This document shows positions 12,201 through 24,625 of a DNA stretch of 64,000 nucleotides, piece by piece. The notes under the pieces were generated by a model, which saw only the letters and a list, made by a program, of their open reading frames with translations, was not told the origin of the DNA and searched no databases. The position numbers and the translations under genes are program-made. The stretch lies in the NCBI RefSeq assembly GCF_032854445.1, contig NC_088305.1, positions 31,461,645-31,525,644 on the forward strand, in the 5' to 3' direction. Position 1 is the stretch's first letter, and every line of letters begins with the position of its first letter. The DNA is from Liolophura sinensis (taxonomy: Eukaryota > Mollusca > Polyplacophora > Chitonida > Chitonidae).

Positions 12201-12636
12201 CGATCTCAAAAAAAAAGTTTTAAAACAAGCCATTGGTGACAGTATTATCATTAACAGGGATTAGGGATGGCTGGCATTGTGTCATAAAAGTAAAGACCAC
12301 TCAGCCAGCAAGATAGAATATACTGCTGCTTTCCATCTACCATCACAGGATGCAGGCGTCAAAATGTTCAATCATTCACTCGTTTTTAAGGGCTCAAAAA
12401 TGATGACCCCAAATTTATCGAAGCGATGACTTTGCATCATTTATAATTTCAGACACATATGTGACTGTTTCTTGTATTTTGTCCACTGCCATGTTGTTTC
12501 ACAATGGTTCTCTATGGAATGATATTTCACACATTGGAATCATATTGGATGAGCTCCATTTTTGTCAGGGTCATCACTCTGAAGAGCTACATATATCAAA
12601 CAGTACAACTGTTGAAATGTCTTGCATACACACATT
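12200..12636. other. Unique sequence
   Basis: Single-copy sequence between two arrays. No gene or SINE recognised. Confidence 0.5.
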
Positions 12637-14837
12637 GGACTTGTGATGGTGCTACTCCTATTTAGTGAGGAAATCCACAACCTCACTTTTACCTGGACTT
12701 GTGATGGTGCTACTCCTATTTAGTGAGGAAATCCAGAACCTCACTTTTACCTGGACTTGTGATGGTGCTACTCCTATTTAGTGAGGAAATCCAGAACCTC
12801 ACTTTTATCTGGACTTGTGATGGTGCTACTCCTATTTAGTGAGGAAATCCACAACCTCACTTTATCTGGACTTGTGATGGTGCTACTCCTATTTAGTGAG
12901 GAAATCCACAACCTCACTTTATCTGGACTTGTGATGGTGCTACTCCTATTTAGTGAGGAAATCCACAACCTCACTTTTATCTGGACTTGTGATGGTGCTA
13001 CTCCTATTTAGTGAGCAAATCCAGAACCTCACTTTTATCTGGACTTGTGATGGTGCTACTCCTGTTTGGTGAGGAAATCCACAACCTCACTTTTATCTGG
13101 ACTTGTGATGGTGCTACTCTTACTTAGTAAGGAAATCCACAACCTCACTTTTATCTGGACTTGTGATGGTGCTACTCCTATTTGGTGAGGAAATCCACAA
13201 CCTCACTTTTACCTGGACTTGTGATGGTGCTACTCCTATTTAGTGAGGAAATCCACAACCTCACTTTTATCTGGACTTGTGATGGTGCTACTCTTACTTA
13301 GTAAGGAAATCCACAACCTCACTTTATCTGGACTTGTGATGGTGCTACTCCTATTTAGTGAGGAAATCCAGAACCTCACTTTATCTGGACTTGTGATGGT
13401 GCTACTCCTATTTAGTGAGGAAATCCACAACCTCACTTTATCTGGACTTGTGATGGTGCTACTCCTATTTAGTGAGGAAATCCACAACCTCACTTTATCT
13501 GGACTTGTGATGGTGCTACTCTTACTTAGTGAGGAAATCCAGAAAACAAGACAGAAATGATGAAATACTAGTAGTACAGGAATATTCCAGTACTTGGACG
13601 TCAATGACTTTATCTGGACTTGTGATGGTGCTACTCCTATTTAGTGAGGAAATCCAGAACCTCACTTTTATCTGGACTTGTGATGGTGCTACTCCTATTT
13701 AATGAGCAAATCCACAACCTCACTTTTATCTGGACTTGTGATGGTGCTACTCCTATTTGGTGAGGAAATCCACAACCTCACTTTTATCTGGACTTGTGAT
13801 GGTGCTACTCCTATTTAGTGAGGAAATCCACAACCTCACTTTATCTGGACTTGTGATGGTGCTACTCCTATATAGTGAGGAAATCCACAACCTCACTTTA
13901 TCTGGACTTGTGATGGTGCTACTCTTACTTAGTAAGGAAATCCAGAACCTCACTTTATCTGGACTTGTGATGGTGCTACTCCTATTTGGTGAGGAAATCC
14001 ACAACCTCACTTTTATCTGGACTTGTGATGGTGCTACTCCTATTTAGTGAGGAAATCCACAACCTCACTTTTATCTGGACTTGTGATGGTGCTACTCTTA
14101 CTTAGTAAGGAAATCCACAACCTCACTTTTACCTGGACTTGTGATGGTGCTACTCCTATTTGGTGAGGAAATCCAGAACCTCACTTTTATCTGAACTTGT
14201 GATGGTGCTACTCCTATTTAGTGAGGAAATCCACAACCTCACTTTTATCTGGACTTGTGATGGTGCTACTCCTATTTGGTGAGGAAATCCACAACCTCAC
14301 TTTTATCTGGACTTGTGATGGTGCTACTCCTATTTGGTGAGGAAATCCACAACCTCACTTTATCTGGACTTGTGATGGTGCTACTCCTATTTAGTGAGGA
14401 AATCCACAACTTCACTTTATCTGGACTTGTGATGGTGCTACTCCTATTTAGTGAGGAAATCCACAACCTCACTTTATCTGGACTTGTGATGGTGCTACTC
14501 TTACTTAGTGAGGAAATCCACAACCTCACTTTATCTGGACTTGTGATGGTGCTACTCCTATTTAGTGAGGAAATCCACAACCTCACTTTATCTGGACTTG
14601 TGATGGTGCTACTCCTATTTGGTGAGGAAATCCACAACCTCACTTTTATCTGGACTTGTGATGGTGCTACTCCTATTTAGTGAACAAATCCAGAACCTCA
14701 CTTTTATCTGGACTTGTGATGGTGCTACTCCTATTTGGTGAGGAAATCCACAACCTCACTTTTACCTGGACTTGTGATGGTGCTACTCCTATTTAGTGAA
14801 CAAATCCAGAACCTCACTTTTATCTGGACTTGTGATG
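12637..14837. repeat. 57/58-bp minisatellite, about 38 copies
   Basis: The unit ggacttgtgatggtgctact, cctatttagtgaggaaatcc, acaacctcacttttatct (58 bp) recurs throughout; a 57-bp form lacks one T. Each typical unit contains GTGAGG ... CCTCAC, a 6-bp inverted repeat around a 10-base loop, so the array can form regularly spaced hairpins. Units with the variant ttacttagtaagg recur at several places, implying block duplication. A roughly 65-bp interruption lies at 13545-13611. Runs of 57-bp units stay open on both strands with a 19-residue period; these frames are not genes. Confidence 0.97.
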
Positions 14838-14985
14838 GTGGGTGAGGGTGGCAAGGGGTGAGGGTGGCATGGGGTGAGGGTGGTTTGAGTGAGGGTGGCA
14901 TGGGGTGAGCGTGGCATTCGTGAGGGTGGCAAGGGGTGGGGTGGCAAGGGATGAGGGTGGCAAGGGGTGGGGTGACAAGCAGGGA
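14838..14985 (+). repeat. G-rich 16-bp minisatellite, potential G-quadruplex
   Basis: The plus strand reads as repeated gagggtggcaaggggt with many runs of three or four G separated by short loops. This fits the general G-quadruplex pattern several times over. It directly joins the 57/58-bp array on the left and comes just before the 35/36-bp array on the right. Confidence 0.9.
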
Positions 14986-15028
14986 AAGATCAAGGAACTC
15001 ATCATCTGACCTCTACTGAGAACCATCC

Positions 15029-15868
15029 ACCCTGAGAGGTCACAACACCATGGAGGAACCGCCACAATGAGGAGGTCACAATAGAATAAAGAAACTTCCA
15101 CACTGAGAGATCACAACAGCATAAAGGAACCTCCACCCTGAGGGGTCACAACAACATGGAGGAACATTCACATTGATGGGGTCACAACAACATGGAGGGA
15201 CCTCCACCCTGAGGGGTCACAACATGGAGGAACCTGCACAATGAGGGGGTCACAACAACATGGAGGAACCTTCATCCTGAGGGGTCACAACAACATGGAG
15301 GAACATGCACACTGAGGGGGTCACAACAACATGGAGGAACCTGCACACTGGGGGGGTCACAACAACATGGAGGAACCTGCACAATGAGGGGGTTACAACA
15401 ACATGGAGGAACCCGCACAATGAGGGGGTCACAACAACATGGAGGAACCGCCTCAATGAGGGGGTTACAACAACATGGAGGAACCGCCACACTGAGGTGG
15501 TCACAAAAACATGGAGGAACCTGCACAATGAGGGGGTCACAACAACATGGAGGAACCTGCACACTGAGGGGGGTCACAGCAACATGGAGGAACCGCCACA
15601 ATGAGGGGGTTACAACAACATGGAGGAACCTTCACACTGAACGGGTCACAACAACATGGAGGAACCTGCACATTGAGGGGGTCACAACAACATGGAGGAA
15701 CTTCCACCCTAAGGGGTCACAATAACATGGATGAACCTCCACCCTGAGGGGTCACAACAACATGGAGGAACCTCCACCCTGAGGGGTCACAACAACATGG
15801 AGGAACCTCCACCCTGAGGGGTCACAACAACATAGAGGAACCTTCACACTGAACGGGTCCCAATAACA
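15029..15868. repeat. 35/36-bp minisatellite, about 24 copies
   Basis: The unit ggggtcacaacaacatggag plus gaacctgcacaatga recurs at 35 or 36 bp. Central copies carry an extra G (36 bp), giving frames open on both strands with a 12-residue period. End copies are more diverged. No protein signal beyond the repeat. Confidence 0.97.
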
Positions 15869-15869
15869 C

Positions 15870-17785
15870 AGAATGTTGTTCCTGGAAACCACCAAAAATT
15901 AAAATGTTGAATATCAGTAAATTAATCTACCAAAGTTTTAATCTTTTAGCACGGTGATCTCTACATGACTTGAATCAGGTTGGAACCCAAGCCTCTCATT
16001 TATGTATACAATATGGAGGTGGCCCACGTATAGCTGTATAACATGATTTGTCAGCCTGAATTCACAGCAGCTATTAAGTACCCACTTATGAGCTTAATGT
16101 TCAAAGAGTTCTTATGAAATGTTACATAACCAATGGAAGAAAAAGAAAACGAGAGATTTTCCGCATATAAAAAAGGTAACAAAATAATATCTCTTGAGTC
16201 CATGTTTTTATAATCAGTTATCAGTGCAAACGAAACACTGTAATTAACAGCAGCTACTTAATTACTTCCAGGTTGTAATCAGATTGAGGCTGTATTTTCA
16301 CCGTGTGTTTGCCATTCATCTCCTGGGACGCACGCAGTAAGAAGACCAGGAAAATCTCGTAATTATCTCACCGCCACTTGCGTATACAGCCTGTTTCATA
16401 AAGATAAGCTCTCTTAAAATATTGACCCTCTCTATCTTTCCAATCTCGTAACTCGACCCACAATATTACCCACTTATGCGACTGCAAATAAAATGATGCT
16501 GGATTTTTTTGGCAATGATGGTGGGTAACACTGATGCAGTGTTGAAAGCTTAAATATCCGGGCCTGACCCTATAAATGGGAAAACCATGTTTCCCAGGTG
16601 CTGTTGCCTGGAGTATTATCCAGGGCTTGACCCCCAAGAGGTTTAGCCTTGAGAGGGGTGGGGGATTGGCTGGAGGGAGTGAGGGGCATCATTGTCGTTG
16701 TATTGCAGACTGGGTTATGGGGACGTTTTTTTCCCCAGACCAGTTTAACAACGGAATTGATTTAATGGAAGAGGAAAGGGCAGTTGGGATTTGTTCAAAG
16801 TTTGCTTTTTTGTGCTCAAAACCCTTGCAAATCATGTACTACGGTCGACCCAGTAGGAATTTTACACCTTGAGGTGGTTTGCACATGTTGCATGTTTTGT
16901 GTCAACTGGGAATCTGAGTACAAGTGTTAAACTAAAAAACTTCAATAAAATGAAAAGCTTGTTACACAGTGACACGCAGTTCAATAATACACATTAATGT
17001 AATACTGAACTCAACAGTTAACGCAAAAACTGTCAATTTTAGAAAAAATCACAAGTATAGCCTACTTTTTTTTAATATCTACATTGTGGTATTCGTTTCA
17101 CAAGGAAAGTCACAACAAGAAATTTGCGCTCAATCCACGGCTAGTCAGATCCTGCAAGCACTACATATACTCACTGTGTTCATGTTTTTCACTAAAAGTG
17201 TCAAAAACTATATTTTGAAGATTTTCAGATGTCATCAAGTCCTTGTTTTCCAGACAGCTTTCTGGACATCACATGTATCTGCGTATACATGTGTATATAA
17301 ACTAGCACCATGAGCTAGGCTTGTTTCTATTTTCCAAATCCGTGAATCACAAAATAAGCTTCATTCATCTGACAAAGATCTAGTATTTGCTTCCTAACAA
17401 CAAGGGTAAGATTACATGAGAACAAAATAAGTTCTGAGGTCATTAAAAGTAATTTTGTCACATAAATCTTAACACGATCCAAAAATAGCAATAAGTAACG
17501 GACTTGTCATCAGAATATATTTTTTAAGTCATCAGGTAATAAACAATGAGATTATGCTTTCCAAATCGGAACTTCATTAAATGTCCTACAGATTAACATG
17601 CCAACGCTTATAGGTAAGAAAAACCCTCCTAAGACGCACCACAGGACAATGTTTTGGATACTGTTAGTCGCAGTCACACATCCTGTACATGACCACCATC
17701 AATATGTGGTAGAGTATACAAATAAACCTTTCTGGTACATATTTCTGTATGACCCATATCAAATGCAAGTGAGCAGGTACAGCTA
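15870..17785. other. Unique AT-rich sequence
   Basis: Single-copy sequence. The 98-codon (16576-16872) and 114-codon (16969-17313) frames show no motif or coding-like bias I can recognise. No SINE, array or RNA gene seen. Confidence 0.45.
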
Positions 17786-17789
17786 TTAA

Positions 17790-18110
17790 CTGGCAGCCCT
17801 GAACCCCACTTATCTAATTAACTGATAATTACGCACAAAAGCTCCACAAGAAAAGAGTAAGGGAATTACGGGTTGCCAGAAATGCGGGATCGGGAGATCA
17901 TTCAGCAAAGCGGCAGGTGGACATTACGGGCAGGCCTGCGTGAGGCCGTGGTACTGCACATCGCATGTTACCACTGTTCACCACACTGCTTACCTGCCAT
18001 CTGTGTGACGGGGCCGTCACATGCAATAATATGAAGATACCAGACATGGTGATTGGGGAGTTGTGCAGGACCTAAGGAGGTAATATAGCATGATCTCTTG
18101 CCACCTTAAG
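17790..18110. promoter_or_regulatory. Single-copy island with palindrome, possible cis-regulatory element
   Basis: It contains clustered homeodomain and GATA cores (tatctaattaactgataatt at 17811-17830). It also has the inverted repeat TGTGACGG-GG-CCGTCACA at 18004-18021, with 8-bp arms around GG. The stretch is GC-richer than its flanks, with no repeat and no useful frame. Regulatory function is inference from motif density alone. Confidence 0.27.
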
Positions 18111-19628
18111 AATCTTTAATTGCCTTATCGCATGAATCGCTTCTGAAATTCCATTTTACAGGTTTAAGATGGGCACATTAAGACAATAAGATACAAATGC
18201 TGGTAGCGAGAACTTGACGTTAATGCTTGCCTGCCTTATAATCAAAACAAATTGCCTTGTGTCAGGTCTGAACCCACAATTGCAGATGCTAATTAAGTGT
18301 AATAAAACATGTGATATGGCAGAAAATATGGCCAATGTGGTGTTAAATCCTAAGTATTCAGTCATTTATGACGACTAGGGTCAGTAAAGAGCAACAACCT
18401 TAAATAACATTTAATATCATCCCAGACATCATTCAGGGGGTGAAACTGACCTCTTCTGAAGCTGAGATCATAAAGCCAAAATTGCATGGGTGCGAAGATC
18501 CTTGTATTAGCCGTGAAAATACAGGCAGTTTTAGTTCAGTTCAGTTGAATTATGCTTCTGTGATATTCACTTCATACAAACAGCCAGGTAATTTCTGGCT
18601 GAACTTTTCCTGGGATCGTAACAAGAAGTTTTGGAGTACAACAGACAGCTAATTGTCTCAACCATCTGTATACACAGATCCCATAGCTGCTTGGTTTAAA
18701 AAGCAAGTAAACGGACATATAAAAAAAAAACATCTTCCAAAATTGAGACTTAGATGTTCTGACAAAGTTGAACAAAATGCAAAGAGAGTTGCAAACATCC
18801 TTTCTTAGTCAAACCTGAATGTTTGCACACCCTAAAAAAAAAACAAGATTTCTTCTCCCTCTGTTATCCGTCTACAGCCAATCAATCTAAAACATATGAA
18901 GCCAATTTGGAAACGAACAGCCTACAGTAAGTAGCACGTCTTACTGAACAAATCCAAATCCATGTGCTTTTTTCTATTTTAAGAAAGTCTTAAAAGCAAA
19001 ATTCACAACCGATATCAGAGTGTTTTTGTCTTAAAACAGGTTTTAAACCCCCAGTGGTGTAAGGTCATTAGTTGCTTAACTACATCGTAACTGTGGGGAA
19101 ACGACCCACTTTGCCTGATTGAATACAGCACAGTCCTCAAACCTTCCATTCTGGAACACATTTGTTCCCTTCATCTTAAATTTGCCCAAAAAAGATGCAC
19201 AATACCACTTGACAAAATTCCACTTTCAACAGATGGCCAGACATTGAAGTGAAAAGATTGTGACCAGAAAATCACAGGCTGTTGGCATGCAGCCATGAAT
19301 GAATGAATAAATCTTATACCATACTCTGAACAAATAGTGTAATTCTAAAACAGTGGCAAGCAGTTAAATGTTACAAGGAACAGACCCATGCAACTAATAC
19401 CCATCAAGTTTGAAAATGTAAAAAAAAAAAAAAAAAAAATCGAACAAAAACAAAAGGGCAATGATTTGTACATGATGTTTCAATGACAACTAATCTGAAT
19501 TCTTTCAATATCTTTCAAGCTAACCATACAATACTGCTTTTTCCCATTTCATCTTATAATTCTTTCCACAACCAGAAGTTGGTTCACCAAGACAACATAT
19601 ATTACAGCAACATAATTACTAAGCATGC
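18110..19628. other. Unique AT-rich sequence with a poly-A run
   Basis: Single-copy AT-rich sequence with an A run at about 19421-19439. I see no gene, and no SINE head or body next to the A run. Confidence 0.5.
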
Positions 19629-19812
19629 CTTGAATGTGCTCACAACACCTTTGAAGATGAAGGTGCATGTAAGCCTGAATGTGCTCACAACACCTTTGAA
19701 GATGAAGGTGCATGTAAGCCTGAATGTGCTCACAACACCTTTGAAGATGAAGGTGCATGTAAGCCTGAATGTGCTCACAACACCTTTAAAGATAAAGGTG
19801 CATGTAAGCCTG
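19629..19812. repeat. 45-bp minisatellite, 4 copies
   Basis: The unit cctgaatgtgctcacaacac, ctttgaagatgaaggtgcat, gtaag repeats four times, almost identically. Frames open on both strands with a 15-residue period follow from the unit length. Confidence 0.97.
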
Positions 19813-19989
19813 TGATAAAGGCCACACATGCTACTATGTTGATTCACAGTTTTATATTTAACACCGACGCACAACTGAAATAAACCAGGTTCAGAAACAG
19901 CACTGTAGTGCTGGAGTCACAAAACTGGGATTGAGCGTTTTTGCAAATCTCTTCTTCCCTTGAGTAACGAAATTCCTTGGGCCTTTGAT

Positions 19990-20350
19990 CTCTGCTAACT
20001 GAGTAAAATTAATAAAAGACGGCAAAAGAGAAAGACCTCTTCTCTACTCTTGACATTATCGTCAGGGGCTGGGCTCAAGCCAGGAGACGGGTCCAATCTC
20101 ATTTTGGCCGCTTGAGTCGCATCAGCGAGCAGAGTAACAATGTTACGAAGACGCCCCATTCGCGGTTACAGTTCTTAGCACTGCTGATCACTTCGTAAAT
20201 TGTCTTTCAGGATACCGGACCAAAATCTGACCAAGGGGTTAAATTGGCTTTTCTTCTTCAGTAGGGTCGTAATTCAGTTGAGATCGCTCGGCTGTCAACG
20301 CGAGGGCGCGATGCGTAGCTCGGGCATTACTCCACACAGCTCACCCGACA
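19990..20350. promoter_or_regulatory. GC-rich single-copy island, possible cis-regulatory element
   Basis: CpG and GC content rise here (for example ctgtcaacgcgagggcgcga at 20293-20312). It contains GTAAC-AAT-GTTAC at about 20132-20144, a small inverted repeat holding an AACAAT SOX-type core. No open frame of note and no repeat. It ends just before the large 76-bp array. A CpG-rich promoter is a possible alternative, but I see no exon or start to support it. Confidence 0.25.
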
Positions 20351-20487
20351 GTAATGAAATATAAAGTGGGGGAGTCAAGTTACATTTCATCATCAAGTGT
20401 TGGACAAACTGTAATTACTAGTGATCTGTTGGATGTTTGCACAGCTATAGACATCACAAATGGTGGCTATTACAGAGGCTGTCATCA

Positions 20488-23453
20488 CATTTTGATTTAC
20501 TCCTCTCCACTACATTGGTCATGTATCACCTGCAACCGTCAGACAAACAACAAATACAAATAAAGGTATGATTTACTCCTCCCCACTACATTGGTCACGT
20601 ACCACCTCCTGCCTTCAGACAAACAAGCACATACACATAAAGGTATGATTTACTCCTCCCCACTACATTGGTCATGTACCACCTCCAGCCGTCAGACAAA
20701 CAACACATACACATAAAGGTATGATTTACTCCTCCCCACTACATTGGTCACATACTAGCTCCAGCCGTCAGACAAACAACACATACACATAAAGGTATGA
20801 TTTACAATTCCCCACTACATTGGTCACGTAACAGCTCCAGCCTTCAGACAAACAACACATACACATAAAGGTATGATTTACTCTTCCCCACTACATTGGT
20901 CAAGTACCAACTCCAGCTGTCAGACAAACAACACATACACATAAAGGTATGATTTACTCCTCCCCACTACATTGGTCATGTACCAGCTCCAGTTGTCAGA
21001 CAAACTCATACACATAAAGGTATGACTTACACTTCCCCACTACATTGGTCACGTACCACCTCCAGTTGTCGGACAAACAAACACATACACATAAAGGTAT
21101 GATTTACACTTCCCCACTACATTGGTCACGTACCAGCTCCAGCTGTCAGACAAACTCATACACATAAAGGTATGATTTACTCCTCCCCACTACTTCGGTC
21201 ATGTACCACCTCCAGCCTTCAGACAAACAACACAAACACATAAAGGTATGATTTACACTTCCCCACTACATTGGTCACATACCAGCTCCAGCTGTCAGAC
21301 AAACAAACACATACACATAAAGGTATGATTTACTCTTCCCCACTACATTGATCACATACCAGCTCCAGCCTTCAGACAAACAAACACATACACATAAAGG
21401 TATGATTTACTCCTCCCCACTACATTGGTCATGTACCAGCTCCAGCCGTCAGACAAACAAACACATACACATAAAGGTATGATTTACTCTTCCCCACTAC
21501 ACTGGTCACGTACCACCTCCAGCCCTCAAACAAACAAACACATACACATAAAGGTATGATTTACTCCTCCCCACTACATTGGTCACGTACCACCTCCAGC
21601 CTTCAGACAAACAACACATACACATAAAGGTATGATTTACTCCTCCCCACTACATTGGTCATGTACCACCTCCAACCGTCAGACAAACAACACATACACA
21701 TAAAGGTATGATTTACACTTCCCCACTACATTGGTCACTTACTAGCTCCAGCCGTCAGACAAACAACACATACACATAAAGGTATGATTTACACTTCCCC
21801 ACTACATTGGTCACTTTCTAACTCCAGCCGTCAGACAAACAACACATACACATAAAGGTATGATTTACTTCTCCCCACTACATTGGTCACGTACCAACTC
21901 CAGCCGTCAGACAAACAACACATACACATAAAGGTATGATTTACACTTCCCCACTACATTGGTCACTTACTAGCTCCAGCGGTCAGACAAACAACACATA
22001 CATATAAAGGTATGATTTACACTTCCCCACTACATTGGTCACATACCAGCTCCAGCTGTCAGACAAACAACACATACACACATAAAGGTATGATTTACTT
22101 CTCCCCACTACATTGGTCATGTACCACCTCCAGCCGTCAGACAAACCAAACAAACACATAAAGGTATGATTTACTCCTCCCCACTACATTGGTCATGTAC
22201 CACCTCCAGAACTCAAACAAACAACACATACACACATAAAGGTATGATTTACTTCTCCCCACTACATTGGTCATGTACCACCTCCAGCCGTCAGACAAAC
22301 AACACATACACATAAAGGTATGATTTACTTCTCCCCACTACATTGGTCATGTACCACCTCCAGCTGTCAGACAAACTCATACACATAAAGGTATGATTTA
22401 CTTCTCCCCACTACATTGGTCATGTACCAACTCCAGTTGTCAGACAAACAACACATACACATAAAGGTATGATTTTTACTTCCCCACTACATTGGTCATG
22501 AACCACCTCCAGTTGTCAGACAAACAACACATACACATAAAGGTATGATTTACACTTCCTCACTACATTGGTCACGTACCAGCTGGAGCTGTCAGACAAA
22601 CAACACATACACATAAAGGTATGATTTACTTCTCCCCACTACATTGGTCATGTACCAACTCCAGCTGTCAGACAAACAACACATACACATAAAGGTATGA
22701 TTTACTCCTCCCCACTACATTGGTCGTGTACCACCTCCAGCTGTCAGACAAACAACACATACATATAAAGGTATGATTTTTACTTCCCAACTACATTGGT
22801 CATGTACCACCTCCAGCTGTCAGACAAACAACACATACACATAAAGGTATGATTTACACTTCCTCACTACATTGGTCACGTACCAGCTGGAGCTGTCAGA
22901 CAAACAACACATACACATAAAGGTATGATTTACTTCTCCCCACTACATTGGTCATGTACCAACTCCAGCTGTCAGACAAACAACACATACACATAAAGGT
23001 ATGATTTACTTCTCCCCACTACATTGGTCATGTACCAACTCCAGCTGTCAGACAAACAACACATACACATAAAGGTATGATTTACTCCTCCCCACTACAT
23101 TGGTCATGTACCACCTCCAGCTGTCAGACAAACTCATACACATAAAGGTATGATTTACTTCTCCCCACTACACTGGTCACGTACCACCTCCAGTTGTCAG
23201 ACAAACAACACATACATATAAAGGTATGATTTACACTTCCTCACTACATTGGTCACGTACCAGCTCCAGCTGTCAGACAAACTCATACACATAAAGGTAT
23301 GATTTACTTCTCCCCACTACATTGGTCACGTACCACCTCCAGTTGTCAGAAAAACAAACACATACACATAAAGATATGATTTACTCTTCCCCACTACACT
23401 GATTACGTACCACCTCCAGCCCTCAGACAAACAATCAATACACATAAAGGTAG
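20488..23453. repeat. 76-bp minisatellite, about 39 copies
   Basis: The unit aaaggtatgatttactcctc, cccactacattggtcatgta, ccacctccagccgtcagaca, aacaacacatacacat recurs for almost 3 kb, the longest array here. Shorter units have lost caacacat. Variant units recur in fixed order at about 22464-23100, a four-unit (304-bp) higher-order repeat. Stops occur in most units, so there are no long frames. Confidence 0.98.
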
Positions 23454-24014
23454 GATAAGAGAACAGCACTGATTTTACATCTTCCACAATACGTCTTCAA
23501 ATTAACCCGAAGTCAATTAAAATGTTCTTCAATTATTCACATGGACTTGGAGTTACAGGGATGAAGATAATACTGCTGAATAATTAACCTAAATGTTCTG
23601 TTAACAGAAAATATTTGAGTGTGGTAAAAATCCAAGTCTTATGAATAACATTCTTTTATTTCTAAACACTAACTGCAAGTGTTTTTGTTTAATGTCTAGA
23701 GAAAATGATGAGAAAAACTCTGGTCATCAGTGTTTCACCTTACTTCATTTATTTATCTGGCTGTTGTTTGACACCAGTCTGAATTTTTCCTTTACTCGAT
23801 GACGGTCAGATCTGTGATTGGAGGAAAAATTGGAGTAAGCGGCTAATAATCACACCTTAATTGGTAATGAAGTTACTGAAGAAATTTCCCACATGTGATG
23901 TACAGACATGAGCGCCGCACTGGTGAAAAACAAGTAGGTGTCTTAACACAAGAACGTTACACCGTGTAAATGGCCACACAAGCACCATCGATTGCTTATT
24001 GTTGGCACTGCCCA
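23453..24014. other. Unique sequence with an eroded SINE body
   Basis: At about 23746-23830 the order atttatttatctggctgttg ... tgacggtcag ... gattggaggaaaa resembles a strongly diverged minus-strand V-SINE body. The rest is single-copy. Confidence 0.4.
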
Positions 24015-24214
24015 ACAAACAGTGACATCTCCCCCCCCAACCCCACCGACTCTGACCTCTTTCCACACACCATAATGCTGGCTGATGTCAAGTGAAATAT
24101 TCTTGAGTACTGCATAAAACCCCAATCAAACAAATAAATAAATAAATAAATACAAACAGTAATTGAGTACTGCATAAAAAATCAATCAATTAAATAAATA
24201 AATACAAACAGTGA
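24015..24214 (+). mobile_element. RUDI-like V-SINE 3' part with duplicated tail
   Basis: The 3' body (tttccacacaccataatgct, agtgaaatattcttgagtac) and tail (caaataaataaataaataaa) are clear. The 11-bp word ACAAACAGTGA flanks it at 24015-24025 and 24204-24214, fitting a target-site duplication. The tail segment gagtactgcataaaa ... aaataaataaatacaaacagt occurs twice, the second time at 24161-24212. Either a 52-bp tandem duplication or a second, very short insertion happened here. Confidence 0.85.
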
Positions 24215-24480
24215 TATCCTGGGAATCCATTTCTCTGCCCATGGCTGGTGCTTAACCTGCACATTGTCTGTCCTAGCAACTCCCAGACAAACAAATCTAA
24301 ATCACTTGGCCATAACCTGCCCTGGAATCAATCTCAATATTTGCTCTTTGCTACAACAAAGGAAAAATTGGCATCCACAGGTAGCTGTAACATAAGATTT
24401 TATACTGCGTCGTCTGGGAGCAATACACCTTGTAATAATTCAAAATGAGCTAAAACACAAGTCCCAATAAAGAAGACAAA

Positions 24481-24522
24481 GGTGGACACAGGTGGACACA
24501 GGTGGACACAGGTGGACACAGG
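24481..24522. repeat. 10-bp microrepeat, 4 copies
   Basis: ggtggacaca repeats four times perfectly, followed by ggtgcgc. Confidence 0.95.
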
Positions 24523-24625
24523 TGCGCTAATAATGATATTATTACATTAACAATGAATTGTACATCATGGGGTTTTTTTGTATTTATTTGGTGTATCACA
24601 CCAAACTTTTGCCTTGCCAAAAAAC

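Noticed and set aside
13243-14680. Repetitive frames of 85-134 codons on both strands
   Set aside because: 57-bp units are 3 x 19 and stop-free in one phase on each strand. The frames end wherever a 58-bp unit shifts phase.
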